64,000 bases of DNA from Affinundibacterium flavidum (GTDB lineage: Bacteria > Pseudomonadota > Gammaproteobacteria > Burkholderiales > Burkholderiaceae_D): positions 186,001 to 250,000 of the forward strand of contig NZ_JACOGA010000003.1 of the NCBI RefSeq assembly GCF_014284175.1, read 5' to 3'. Below, piece by piece: positions 55,441 to 63,592 of this stretch. Made by a program: the position numbers and the translations under genes. The notes below the pieces were generated by a model. The model did not search any database, was not told the origin of the DNA, and worked only from the letters and a program-made list of their open reading frames with translations. Within the stretch, counting starts at the first letter, position 1; each line of letters opens with the position of its first letter.

Positions 55441-57445
55441 TTTTTGCTCCCAATTGTGTGACAGATTGTGCACGGGTATTGTCGGTATTGTTTTTGTCCT
55501 TTACTAGCACTTTGCTGTCACCTAATTTAACTTGCACTGCAGTACCGGGTTTCAGATTTTTCGGTAAGGCATCAAATTCTAATTCTATGTCGCGCACGAT
55601 AATCGGTTGATTCTTCGATTTACCATGAAATACCGGGCCGTATCCACTCAGTTTGGCCGCCACTTGGGTATTTGCACCCGGCACAGTGACTAATAATTGC
55701 TGCCCTAATTTAAGTAAAGACACTTGAGCTTCAGGAACTTTAGCCGCTACAAATATTTTTTCCGGGTCAGCTAAATTGGCCACCGCAGAACCCATAAAAA
55801 CGCGACTACCGACCGCAAATTTTTCATCATCGAAACCTGCATTATGTACAACCGTACCGGAGCGTGGTGCAATCACTGTTAACCCATTCAAGCCTTTCTC
55901 CAGCACAGAAATGGTTTGCTGCAATTGCGCAATTTCAGATTTCAAACCGCGTAGTTCAGCAGTTCTGGCGCGCTGTTGGGCTTCGCGCTGACGTTCTGAT
56001 AATTGGGCCAATTGGTTAAATAGCTCGCGTTCAATCACTAATTTGTCATACTCAATACGCTTGACCAACTCGCGCGGTAAAGCGGCTTTGCGCTGCGCTT
56101 TTTCGGCATTACTTTTTGCCTCGTTCACTGACAGATCCGCTGCTTTCGCTGCTTCTGCATGATCGAGTACGATCTTTTCCAGATTACGTTGCTTCTCTTT
56201 GAGTGAACTACGATGCGTATCAAGTCTGGTTTTAGCTTCATTCGCTTCGAATATCGCTACTGGTTCACCCGCTTTGACATGGCTACCTTCCGGCGCCAGC
56301 ATAACCAAATTATAGGTCCACACTTGATGAATACTGGGTGGAGCGATTTGTGCCGATTGACGCGATAACACTTCACCTTCAAATGTTAATTCTTGTGCAG
56401 TGACTTGCGCGTTCTTCTTACTTAGATTTAAGCCAGCTTTATACTCAGATTTGGCATCATTATTTACCGCTATCTTTTGCGTTTTTATCGTCTCGACCGC
56501 CACACTCATGCCCTGCTGCAGATCATAGGGTAAATTTTCTGGCAAACTGATTTCAACCTTGAAGTAACGGCCATTTCCCCAGATTGCACGTGGTTCTGGA
56601 GCACTGGCAATACGCTCAATGACTCCTCTCGCACCAGAAAGTGGTATCGCGTCAAATCGCAACTGCAGGACTTGTCCCTGTTCCAAAAATGGTCGATCCG
56701 CTTCCAATACCCAAGCGATTGCTTTTAGCTTCCCTTCGCCCATAATTTGACCCGCCGACGAACCAATTTGTGCGTGTCCGCCTTCATCTAAGCGTTTGCC
56801 GTTCCAAATATCATAACCATGAACCACTATCCCATCGCGTGCAGCTCTTACCTCGCTTTGTGACTGTTGGAGTTTGGCAAATGCGATTTGAATTTGCAGA
56901 CGTTTAACTGCCAGATCGGCGTCTTCTAATTTGCGTTTGACCGCTGACTTCGCGTTTTCTTGTGCCTTTTGCTTGACCGTTAAATCTCGAATAGCACGCT
57001 CTAGCTCACCCTGATATTTATCAAAATCCAGTGCAGAAATCTGTGCTTTTGGCAAAGCGGCATCAATCTTCGCCTTTGCCAATGCAGCTTGAGCGGTAAT
57101 CAAGGCTCTATCCGCTTCTACCGTCTTGACGTCCAGATCTGCCGCTTCGCGCAAACCACGTTCGCGAGTTTGCACCAGTTCTAATTCCAGCCGTTCTAAT
57201 TCTGAATTACCTTGTGAGTCGACCCTTAGAATGACATCTCCCGCTTTAACCTTGCTGCCCTCGGGAACAAAATAACGTAAAGTAACAGGCGAGATATTCG
57301 ATGATGGAACGATAATAGGAACCGAATCCACGGCCTGCAGTTCGCCAGTAAATAAAACCGGACGCTGATAAGCAGGTGCAGGTAATTTGTCAGCATACGC
57401 AACTGCACAAATCGATAATGTCAGTCCAAACACTAGGCGCCTCAT
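55427..57445 (-). CDS. Double (tandem) HlyD-type adaptor protein
   Basis: A 672-residue exported protein, about twice the usual adaptor length. After a signal peptide (to about residue 18, VAYA) come two adaptor modules. Module 1 (about 25-330) has a lipoyl half (GSKVKAGDVILRVD), coiled coil (65-195), second half (ARDGIVVHGY) and a barrel. Module 2 (about 345-665) repeats the order with GSHVKAGEPVAIFEAN, a coiled coil (400-520), APRSGTVVHNAG and a barrel. The two GS-VKAG lipoyl motifs are about 310 residues apart. No membrane segment or lipobox is seen, so it is probably soluble in the periplasm. It is the second gene of the ABC export operon. Confidence 0.85.
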   Translation of the reverse strand: MRRLVFGLTLSICAVAYADKLPAPAYQRPVLFTGELQAVDSVPIIVPSSNISPVTLRYFVPEGSKVKAGDVILRVDSQGNSELERLELELVQTRERGLREAADLDVKTVEADRALITAQAALAKAKIDAALPKAQISALDFDKYQGELERAIRDLTVKQKAQENAKSAVKRKLEDADLAVKRLQIQIAFAKLQQSQSEVRAARDGIVVHGYDIWNGKRLDEGGHAQIGSSAGQIMGEGKLKAIAWVLEADRPFLEQGQVLQLRFDAIPLSGARGVIERIASAPEPRAIWGNGRYFKVEISLPENLPYDLQQGMSVAVETIKTQKIAVNNDAKSEYKAGLNLSKKNAQVTAQELTFEGEVLSRQSAQIAPPSIHQVWTYNLVMLAPEGSHVKAGEPVAIFEANEAKTRLDTHRSSLKEKQRNLEKIVLDHAEAAKAADLSVNEAKSNAEKAQRKAALPRELVKRIEYDKLVIERELFNQLAQLSERQREAQQRARTAELRGLKSEIAQLQQTISVLEKGLNGLTVIAPRSGTVVHNAGFDDEKFAVGSRVFMGSAVANLADPEKIFVAAKVPEAQVSLLKLGQQLLVTVPGANTQVAAKLSGYGPVFHGKSKNQPIIVRDIELEFDALPKNLKPGTAVQVKLGDSKVLVKDKNNTDNTRAQSVTQLGAKNGKN

Positions 57446-58113
57446 GCATGCACCTCATCGACTTTGCCATCCTTCAAATAAATAGTACGTTGTGCCTTTG
57501 CTGCGATATGCGGATCATGGGTAACAAGCACCATGGTTTGCCCATTGGCGTGCAATTCTGCGAGTAATTCCAGTACATCATTCGCACTTTTAGAATCCAA
57601 ATTACCGGTTGGCTCGTCCGCAAGCAGCAATGCTGGTTGATTCAACAAAGCGCGCGCAATCGCTGCTCGTTGCAACTGTCCACCTGACAATTCACCCGGC
57701 AAATGACTGATACGTTGACCTAATCCCATACGTTCTAACAGATGTCGGGCACGAGTTTCTGCCTCAGGGTCAGCTTGCTCGGCGTAACGCTGCGGCAATA
57801 AAACATTTTCCAACACCGACAAGCGCGGCAATAAATGAAACGATTGAAACACAAACCCTATACGACGATTGCGTAAATCCGAGGAGGCATCATCATCCAT
57901 ACTGCCAATCTCATCTTGCTCTAAGTGGTAAGTGCCACTATCTGGTTTATCAAGTGCCCCCAGCACATTCAACAACGTGGATTTACCAGACCCAGACGGC
58001 CCCATAATCGCGACAAATTCACCACGAGCAATCGATAAGTCCACGCCATCTAAGGCACGAATATCGTTTCCCCCTTGCTGATAAGTCTTACGAATATTCT
58101 TTAATGCAATCAT
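57442..58113 (-). CDS. MacB/LolD-type ABC transporter ATPase
   Basis: A 223-residue ATP-binding protein. Walker A is GPSGSGKST, the signature is LSGGQLQRAAIARAL and Walker B is LLLADEPTGNLDS. The family pairs with FtsX-type permeases for export or extraction of lipids, peptides or macrolides. First gene of the operon ATPase / double adaptor / adaptor lipoprotein / permease, with four-base overlaps. No TolC-type outer-membrane gene is in the window. Confidence 0.92.
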   Translation of the reverse strand: MIALKNIRKTYQQGGNDIRALDGVDLSIARGEFVAIMGPSGSGKSTLLNVLGALDKPDSGTYHLEQDEIGSMDDDASSDLRNRRIGFVFQSFHLLPRLSVLENVLLPQRYAEQADPEAETRARHLLERMGLGQRISHLPGELSGGQLQRAAIARALLNQPALLLADEPTGNLDSKSANDVLELLAELHANGQTMVLVTHDPHIAAKAQRTIYLKDGKVDEVHA

Positions 58114-58276
58114 CGATTTTTCCTAAATAGCCATATCATGGTAGAACCATAGAAATTGGCAGGAAGTATCTTTGCATTTGTGACAATTGTCAACAAAGCA
58201 GATTTATATCAATAAAGAAATTCTTAAAATTATTAGATCGACAATTTGGTATAGAAAAATCGTATAGCGTTCAGAC

Positions 58277-58310
58277 AAAAAAAGCCCGCAACGTGTTGCG
58301 GGCTCTTTGC
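58277..58310 (-). terminator. Terminator of narK
   Basis: AGCCCGCAA (58283-58291) and TTGCGGGCT (58296-58304) form a 9-bp stem with a 4-base loop. The A-run on its left is the T-run for the minus-strand narK transcript. Confidence 0.9.
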
Positions 58311-58344
58311 AGATTGAAAAATAGAGACTGATTCTGACAGTAAA

Positions 58345-59727
58345 TCAGCAAGGCATTTCAGCATTTTTACGTGAATAGAACCACCAGGTAATGACCATGC
58401 AGCTAAGGTAAAACACGATGAAAGTGTACAGCGCCATATCCGGTGCACCAGTAATTTTGATAGAAGTACCAAAGCCTTGTGGAATGAAAAAACCACCGTA
58501 GGCACCAATCGCACCAGAGAAGCCCAACACTGCCGCAGATTCTTTAGCCGCATCCAAACGTGCTTGTTTGATTGCTGCTTCGCCTTTGCCAGCGGCTGCA
58601 CGTTCTCTGTCGGTTTGGAAAATAATCGGAATCATGCAGAACGTAGAACCGTTGCCCAAACCAGTCAGAATAAACATGCCGATAAAGGAGAACAAGAACA
58701 CGCTGAATTGGTTCGCATGTAAGGCAGGCAGAATACCAAAAGCAATCGTCGCGGCCATCGCGGCAAATACCCAGAAGGTCAAACGTGCGCCACCTAATTT
58801 ATCTGACAAGATGCCACCAACAGGACGAGCCAACGCGCCTGCTAAAGGCCCCAAGAAAGCGAATTTAGCGACATCAATTTCGGGGAACTGCGCTTTAATC
58901 AACATGGCAAAAGCGGCAGAAAAACCAATGAATGAACCAAAGGTGCCAATGTACAACCAACACATTAACCAATTGTGTTTGCGTTTAAAGATAATCGCTT
59001 GATCAGAAAATGAAGCTTTTGCGGAAGCGATATCGTTCATACCGAACCAGGCAGAAATCGTCGCTACCACAATAAATGGTACCCAGATAAATCCTGCGTT
59101 CGCGAGCCAAAACATTTTGTCGGTATTGGTTTTGACATTGTGATACAAGAAACCGTCGCCAGAAACTGCAGCACCAAACACCGCAGACGAAATGACCAAG
59201 GGCGCGACGAACTGCACCACGGATACACCGAGATTACCTATCCCTGCATTCATCCCTGTGGCATAACCTTTACGCGATTTTGGAAAGAAGAAACTAATAT
59301 TCGCCATACTGGAACTGAAATTGCCGCCCCCCAAACCACACAGCAGCGCAAGAATTAACAGTGTGGAATAACTAGTTGTTGGATCTTGCAAGGCAAAGCC
59401 CATACCGATTGCTGGTATCAGCAAACTCGCAGTCGAAATCGCTGTAAAACGACGACCGCCAAACACCGGCACGAGGAAGGAATAAAAAATCCGCAAAGTC
59501 GCACCAGAAAGCGCAGGCAATGCGGTTAAGAAAAACAACTGATCTTTGGTGAATTTAAAACCTGCCTTATCCAAATTGGCTGCTACTACGCTCCATAACA
59601 TCCAAACAGAAAATGCCAACATCAGACAGGGAATAGAAATCCACAGATTGCGGTTGGCGATATTGCTGCCCTCTTTCTTCCAAAACCCGCCGTCTTCGGG
59701 TTCCCAACGACTTAAGACGTGACTCAT
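58345..59727 (-). CDS. narK: NarK-type nitrate/nitrite MFS transporter
   Basis: A 460-residue 12-segment transporter. The two nitrate signatures are visible: GMNAGIGNLGVS in segment 5 and IGAYGGFFIPQGFG in segment 11. A charged insert precedes the last pair of segments (DRERAAAGKGEAAIKQARL), as in NarK1-type proteins. Located directly after the NarX-NarL and Crp/Fnr genes but behind its own strong terminator-separated leader, so it likely has its own nitrate- or anaerobic-controlled promoter. No nitrate reductase gene is in the window. Confidence 0.92.
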   Translation of the reverse strand: MSHVLSRWEPEDGGFWKKEGSNIANRNLWISIPCLMLAFSVWMLWSVVAANLDKAGFKFTKDQLFFLTALPALSGATLRIFYSFLVPVFGGRRFTAISTASLLIPAIGMGFALQDPTTSYSTLLILALLCGLGGGNFSSSMANISFFFPKSRKGYATGMNAGIGNLGVSVVQFVAPLVISSAVFGAAVSGDGFLYHNVKTNTDKMFWLANAGFIWVPFIVVATISAWFGMNDIASAKASFSDQAIIFKRKHNWLMCWLYIGTFGSFIGFSAAFAMLIKAQFPEIDVAKFAFLGPLAGALARPVGGILSDKLGGARLTFWVFAAMAATIAFGILPALHANQFSVFLFSFIGMFILTGLGNGSTFCMIPIIFQTDRERAAAGKGEAAIKQARLDAAKESAAVLGFSGAIGAYGGFFIPQGFGTSIKITGAPDMALYTFIVFYLSCMVITWWFYSRKNAEMPC

Positions 59728-59752
59728 TTTGTACCCCCTCTTTAATGAATTA

Positions 59753-59804
59753 CTTATTTACCTAATTTACTGAGCTAACTTACTTAGCCAACGTATTTAG
59801 CCAA
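59753..59804. repeat. 13-bp degenerate tandem array (4 units) upstream of narK
   Basis: Units CTTATTTACCTAA, TTTACTGAGCTAA, CTTACTTAGCCAA and CGTATTTAGCCAA. It ends 25 bp from the narK start, in the leader where regulatory sites are expected. Confidence 0.65.
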
Positions 59805-59836
59805 CTTACAACGCGCCGCACTCCGATGACACCACC

Positions 59837-59880
59837 AAAAAAAACGCGCAGTCCTTAGTGATTACTTTAAGGACTGCGCG
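59837..59880 (-). terminator. Terminator of the Crp/Fnr gene
   Basis: CGCGCAGTCCTTA (59845-59857) and TAAGGACTGCGCG (59868-59880) form a perfect 13-bp stem with a 10-base loop. An eight-A run on the left gives the T-run on the minus strand. Confidence 0.92.
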
Positions 59881-59935
59881 ATAAATTAGGAATTCTTCGT
59901 ATGGGCTTAAAGCCCTACGCAAAGGAGGGAGAAAC

Positions 59936-60724
59936 TCAGCCAAAAGAACTAGTACGTTCAGGCGCCTGCTCAGATGTTAGCTCTGATGTAGATTTGCGGT
60001 TTGCAGCACGGGTTGAATTTTTATTCGACGTATTCTCTTGCGCCGCATTGGTGCTAGCGTAAGCTTTTAGCGCGGTCAGGCAATTAATATGTATGCGCGA
60101 CGCGCTGACACGGATTAAATCCAACTCGCTAAGATGATGCAACATGCGCGAGAAAGTTTCTGGCGTGAGATTTAATAAAGAGGCGACGACATTTTTTTTC
60201 AATTCGAGCCGGATGTCATTGCTGTCCTGGGTCTCCGCCACTTGTACTAGATAATCAACGACTCTTTGCATTGCGTTGTGTGAAGATTGACGTTCTACAC
60301 TGCGGATAAATCCAAGCAAACGATGCGACAAACCCGTCATCATCTGTCGTGCTATCGTTGGCGACTGATCGAGCAGTTTGAACAATGCGTTCTTAGGCAA
60401 ACGCAATAACAGCGAGGGTTCTAACGACTCTGCGTAGAATGGATAGGGTTCTTCCAAAAACAACATTGCTTCACCGAAGCATTGACCGGGGCGAATCAAT
60501 TCCACGATTTTGTCACTACCGTTAGAAGAGGGAATCGCCAGTTTGATCAAGCCGTACACTAAGATAAAACAGGCGTCGGCAGTATCGCCTTTTTGGAATA
60601 GACTGAGACCTTTATCCAATTCCAGTTTCACCACTTCCTTTTTTAAGCTCTCTAACTCAAACGGTGAAATGTGACGAAACAAAGCTTGATTGGATAATAG
60701 TCCGTCAAGATTGATCTTACTCAT
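59936..60724 (-). CDS. Crp/Fnr-family regulator (Dnr/Nnr-like)
   Basis: A 262-residue regulator: cyclic-nucleotide-type sensor barrel (about 10-125), dimer helix (130-160) and winged helix (165-235, recognition helix in LTPETFSRMLHHL). It lacks the N-terminal cysteine set of Fnr, so it does not bind an Fe-S cluster that way; the Dnr/Nnr group of NO- or nitrogen-oxide-responsive regulators is the likeliest class, with the nitrate genes around it in agreement. The C-terminal 30 residues are a Ser/Thr/Asn-rich tail beyond the family's usual end. A GC-rich hairpin covers its ribosome binding site. Confidence 0.87.
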   Translation of the reverse strand: MSKINLDGLLSNQALFRHISPFELESLKKEVVKLELDKGLSLFQKGDTADACFILVYGLIKLAIPSSNGSDKIVELIRPGQCFGEAMLFLEEPYPFYAESLEPSLLLRLPKNALFKLLDQSPTIARQMMTGLSHRLLGFIRSVERQSSHNAMQRVVDYLVQVAETQDSNDIRLELKKNVVASLLNLTPETFSRMLHHLSELDLIRVSASRIHINCLTALKAYASTNAAQENTSNKNSTRAANRKSTSELTSEQAPERTSSFG

Positions 60725-60729
60725 TGCAA

Positions 60730-60756
60730 GCCCCCATCTTATTAATGTATGGGGGC
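60730..60756 (-). promoter_or_regulatory. Hairpin covering the Crp/Fnr gene ribosome binding site
   Basis: ATGGGGGC (60749-60756) and GCCCCCAT (60730-60737) pair over 8 bp with an 11-base AT-rich loop. On the minus strand the GGGGG stretch that would serve as Shine-Dalgarno is within the stem, six bases before the ATG. It could limit translation, or be a dyad operator. Confidence 0.55.
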
Positions 60757-60865
60757 AAGTGTAATTGGGCTATTCAACAGCGCCTATACGCCATTAGGAC
60801 TAGATCGTCATCGCAAAAGACTAAGACCCGTTACGATTTAAAACGCTCAGGAAATAATCGAAACA

Positions 60866-61510
60866 CTATTTGTCCATGCCGTGCTCCACCGCGTACACGG
60901 CAATTTGCACGCGACTGGTGAGATTAAGTTTTTTGAGTATGTTCTGCACATGAATTTTGACGGTGCTTTCTGCGACATCAAGATTGCGCGCAATTTCTTT
61001 ATTACTTTCGCCCCGTGCTAAACACACCATGGTTTCACGTTCGCGCGGTGTGAGTTTTTCACGCTCTGGCGTGCTTGAAACATTATTCCCTGAACGAAAT
61101 TGCATGACCAATTTGGCGGTCATAGATTCCGCGATGACCGGTTCGCCAGCAGCTGCACGCTTAATCGATTGCGTCAGGTAATCGGCTTCGATATTTTTTA
61201 ACAAATAGCCGCGCGCACCATTTTTTAATGCCGTCGTCAGGTCTTCTGCTTCTTCTGATACGGTCAACATCAAAACTGCTGTATCGGGTAAGTCTTCGAC
61301 GATCAATTGCATCGCCTCTAACCCCGACAAACCAGGCATATTTAAATCCATCAAGACCACGTCGGGTTTCAACTGCTTAGCGCGTTTTACACCTTCCAAT
61401 CCATCAGCCGCTTCACCGACAATTTCAAATTCTGGATTGCGTTGCAGTAGCAAACGTATGCCGCTGCGAAATAAACTGTGATCATCTACCAATAAAATTC
61501 TTATGCTCAT
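60866..61510 (-). CDS. narL: NarL-type nitrate response regulator
   Basis: A 214-residue NarL/FixJ response regulator. Receiver: D9-D10 in LLVDDHSLF, phospho-acceptor D55 in VLMDLNMPG. C-terminal LuxR-type helix-turn-helix: LTPRERETMVCLARGESNKEIA then VKIHVQNILKKL. It lies directly downstream of the NarX-type kinase gene (101-bp spacer holding a 13-bp tandem array) and is therefore its partner. Confidence 0.93.
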   Translation of the reverse strand: MSIRILLVDDHSLFRSGIRLLLQRNPEFEIVGEAADGLEGVKRAKQLKPDVVLMDLNMPGLSGLEAMQLIVEDLPDTAVLMLTVSEEAEDLTTALKNGARGYLLKNIEADYLTQSIKRAAAGEPVIAESMTAKLVMQFRSGNNVSSTPEREKLTPRERETMVCLARGESNKEIARNLDVAESTVKIHVQNILKKLNLTSRVQIAVYAVEHGMDK

Positions 61511-61532
61511 GTCTCTTACTTCACTTTCTTTT

Positions 61533-61584
61533 GATTTTTTCGGCTGACTTTTTTGTGTGATTTTTTCGTGTGATTTTTTCGTAT
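61533..61584. repeat. 13-bp degenerate tandem array (4 units) upstream of narL
   Basis: GATTTTTTCGGCT, GACTTTTTTGTGT, GATTTTTTCGTGT, GATTTTTTCGTAT, with a further partial unit. It fills the narX-narL spacer and ends 22 bp from the narL start; on the coding strand it is an A-rich leader. Confidence 0.8.
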
Positions 61585-61611
61585 GTTTTTTACTTGATGA
61601 GAAAAATCGAA

Positions 61612-63537
61612 TTATGCCACTAGACGTTCTTCGCGCTTCAAATGTAGCGCAATCGTGGTGCCATGAGCGAGATCACTTTGGATCGAGAACTGGGCGGCTA
61701 AGCGCTCGGCCCGCTCTTGCATAATCCGCAAACCCACGTGATCTTCGCCCTTTTGTTTGACCGTGTCCATATCAAATCCCAAGCCATCATCATGCACAGT
61801 CATCGCGAAATCACGATCATTGATGACTATCACATTAACTTCACTCGCTTGTGCATGTTTTCGTACATTTGATAAAGCTTCCTGCAAAATGAACAGCACT
61901 TGCAATTGCTGCTCAGAAGGTAATTGAGCACCATTACCCTCGAACTCTATCGTGCCATGGACGCCAGTCTGGCGCTGGAACTTCGCCACGACATTGCGCA
62001 TTTCTGATTCTAAATTACTGTCTTGCAAGCGGGTGCGGAAATTCAATAACAACTCACGCACATCTTCATAACTCTCTTGGATACCCGCGCGCAATAGCGG
62101 TGCGATGTCATGAATCTCTTGCACGTCGTTGCGTTTCAAAGAGTCTTCCAACATCTGCACTTGCAGATTGAGGAAGTTCAGACCTTGGGCAATGCTGTCA
62201 TGCAAACCTTGCGCCAATAAGTTGCGTTCTTGTGAAACGGCGAATTCTTTTTCTTTGGAAATCAAGCGTTGATTTTCTATCGAAGAGCCGAGGTTTTTTC
62301 CGAGAATTTCTAAGAGTCGACGCTCCTCCCCCGACACGATACGCTCTTGTGAAAAATGCAGAGAGAAACTGCCGATTACCTGATCCCGAGTTTGAATCTG
62401 AAACACCGCAAGCGAGACGTAACCTTCTTCCTGACAACGATAACGTTTTTGCTGGTCTAGCAAACGGAAATCACGCACTAAAATAATTCCTTTTTCTGTA
62501 GCGGCGCCACACAGGCAATCATCTTTTTTGATGCAATGTTCTTCCTCTATCATTTTTTCAGAAATACCTTCATGCACCGTGATATGCACATTATCTTTTT
62601 GACTGTCGAGGATGCGCACGGTACCGCCATCGGCTTGCATGCGTTGCATAATTCTATGCAAGAAACCGCGACATAATTCCTCGATCGCATGAGGCCCAGA
62701 CAAAAATGCCGCGATCTCATACAGGGTACTAATTTCATGATTCTGCGATTGTAATTTGGCAGTCTTTTCAACGACCCTGACTTCTAATGTTCTATGCACG
62801 CTTTGCACGTGATCCGCCATTTGATTGAAAGCTTGCGCCAGCACACCAAATTCATCTTCTGTCTCTATCGGCAAGCGCACGCTTAAATCATCTTTACTCA
62901 TACGTGCGATCCCTGCCTGCATACGCGTTACAGGGCCGACTATCCACAAATACAAGAGATACAGCAAAGCCACGCTGGCGGCCAAAGACATGAATATCAA
63001 GGAAGTTTGACATAGTCGTAGCCACGTCGTTTTTTCGGCAAGTTCGACCTCCACCAAGGACACCAGTTGATTGATCGTTTTAACGAATTCTGGCAAATCT
63101 AGCGCGTAATTTTGCAAAGCAATTTGCTTTAACTGCGGATCGGTTTCACCTGCAACTTTTTTGGCATTGACTTGGATATGTTGCAGCCAGGTTTGCTGCA
63201 CATTTTTCATCTGTTCACGAATCGCTGCAGTTTGCGGCAAGAACAGCGGTCGTTTCGCATCACCGGTTTGCAGATCAAGTAAGGTGCGATTAAATTCTTG
63301 CAGCTCTTGCTCCACACTAGTACCAGGCTGTGCATGTTCTAACACCATTGCCAGTCTATAGGAGCGCATACGCAGGCTGCCTGCTTCATTAATCGCTGCA
63401 CCGCCCCCTTCCAGTTGCCAAGACAAAAGCAAGGTATAACCAATGGCGGCCAAAGTCAGGGCGAGCCCCAGCACCGTCGTCATTAGGATACGAAAAGTAA
63501 GTCGTTTGCCGATAGGTAATTGATTGTCGGAGTCCAT
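61612..63537 (-). CDS. narX: NarX-type nitrate sensor histidine kinase
   Basis: A 641-residue membrane kinase. Segment 1 (about 15-40) leads into a periplasmic domain with the NarX P-box (NEAGSLRMRSYRLAM, about residues 50-64), the nitrate/nitrite contact site. Segment 2 is at about 180-205, then HAMP, a GAF-type domain containing CIKKDDCLCG, a HisKA_3 helix with GLHDSIAQGLNFL and a HATPase domain (HDDGLGFD). The ATG at 63537 is chosen; a TTG start at 63567 would add ten residues. The cysteine group in the GAF domain is a usual NarX feature. It precedes narL. Confidence 0.92.
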   Translation of the reverse strand: MDSDNQLPIGKRLTFRILMTTVLGLALTLAAIGYTLLLSWQLEGGGAAINEAGSLRMRSYRLAMVLEHAQPGTSVEQELQEFNRTLLDLQTGDAKRPLFLPQTAAIREQMKNVQQTWLQHIQVNAKKVAGETDPQLKQIALQNYALDLPEFVKTINQLVSLVEVELAEKTTWLRLCQTSLIFMSLAASVALLYLLYLWIVGPVTRMQAGIARMSKDDLSVRLPIETEDEFGVLAQAFNQMADHVQSVHRTLEVRVVEKTAKLQSQNHEISTLYEIAAFLSGPHAIEELCRGFLHRIMQRMQADGGTVRILDSQKDNVHITVHEGISEKMIEEEHCIKKDDCLCGAATEKGIILVRDFRLLDQQKRYRCQEEGYVSLAVFQIQTRDQVIGSFSLHFSQERIVSGEERRLLEILGKNLGSSIENQRLISKEKEFAVSQERNLLAQGLHDSIAQGLNFLNLQVQMLEDSLKRNDVQEIHDIAPLLRAGIQESYEDVRELLLNFRTRLQDSNLESEMRNVVAKFQRQTGVHGTIEFEGNGAQLPSEQQLQVLFILQEALSNVRKHAQASEVNVIVINDRDFAMTVHDDGLGFDMDTVKQKGEDHVGLRIMQERAERLAAQFSIQSDLAHGTTIALHLKREERLVA

Positions 63538-63592
63538 GTGGATTACTTTACCAAGGTTGAAACTCAATAGGGGCTCGCTGCAAATGCATCAG

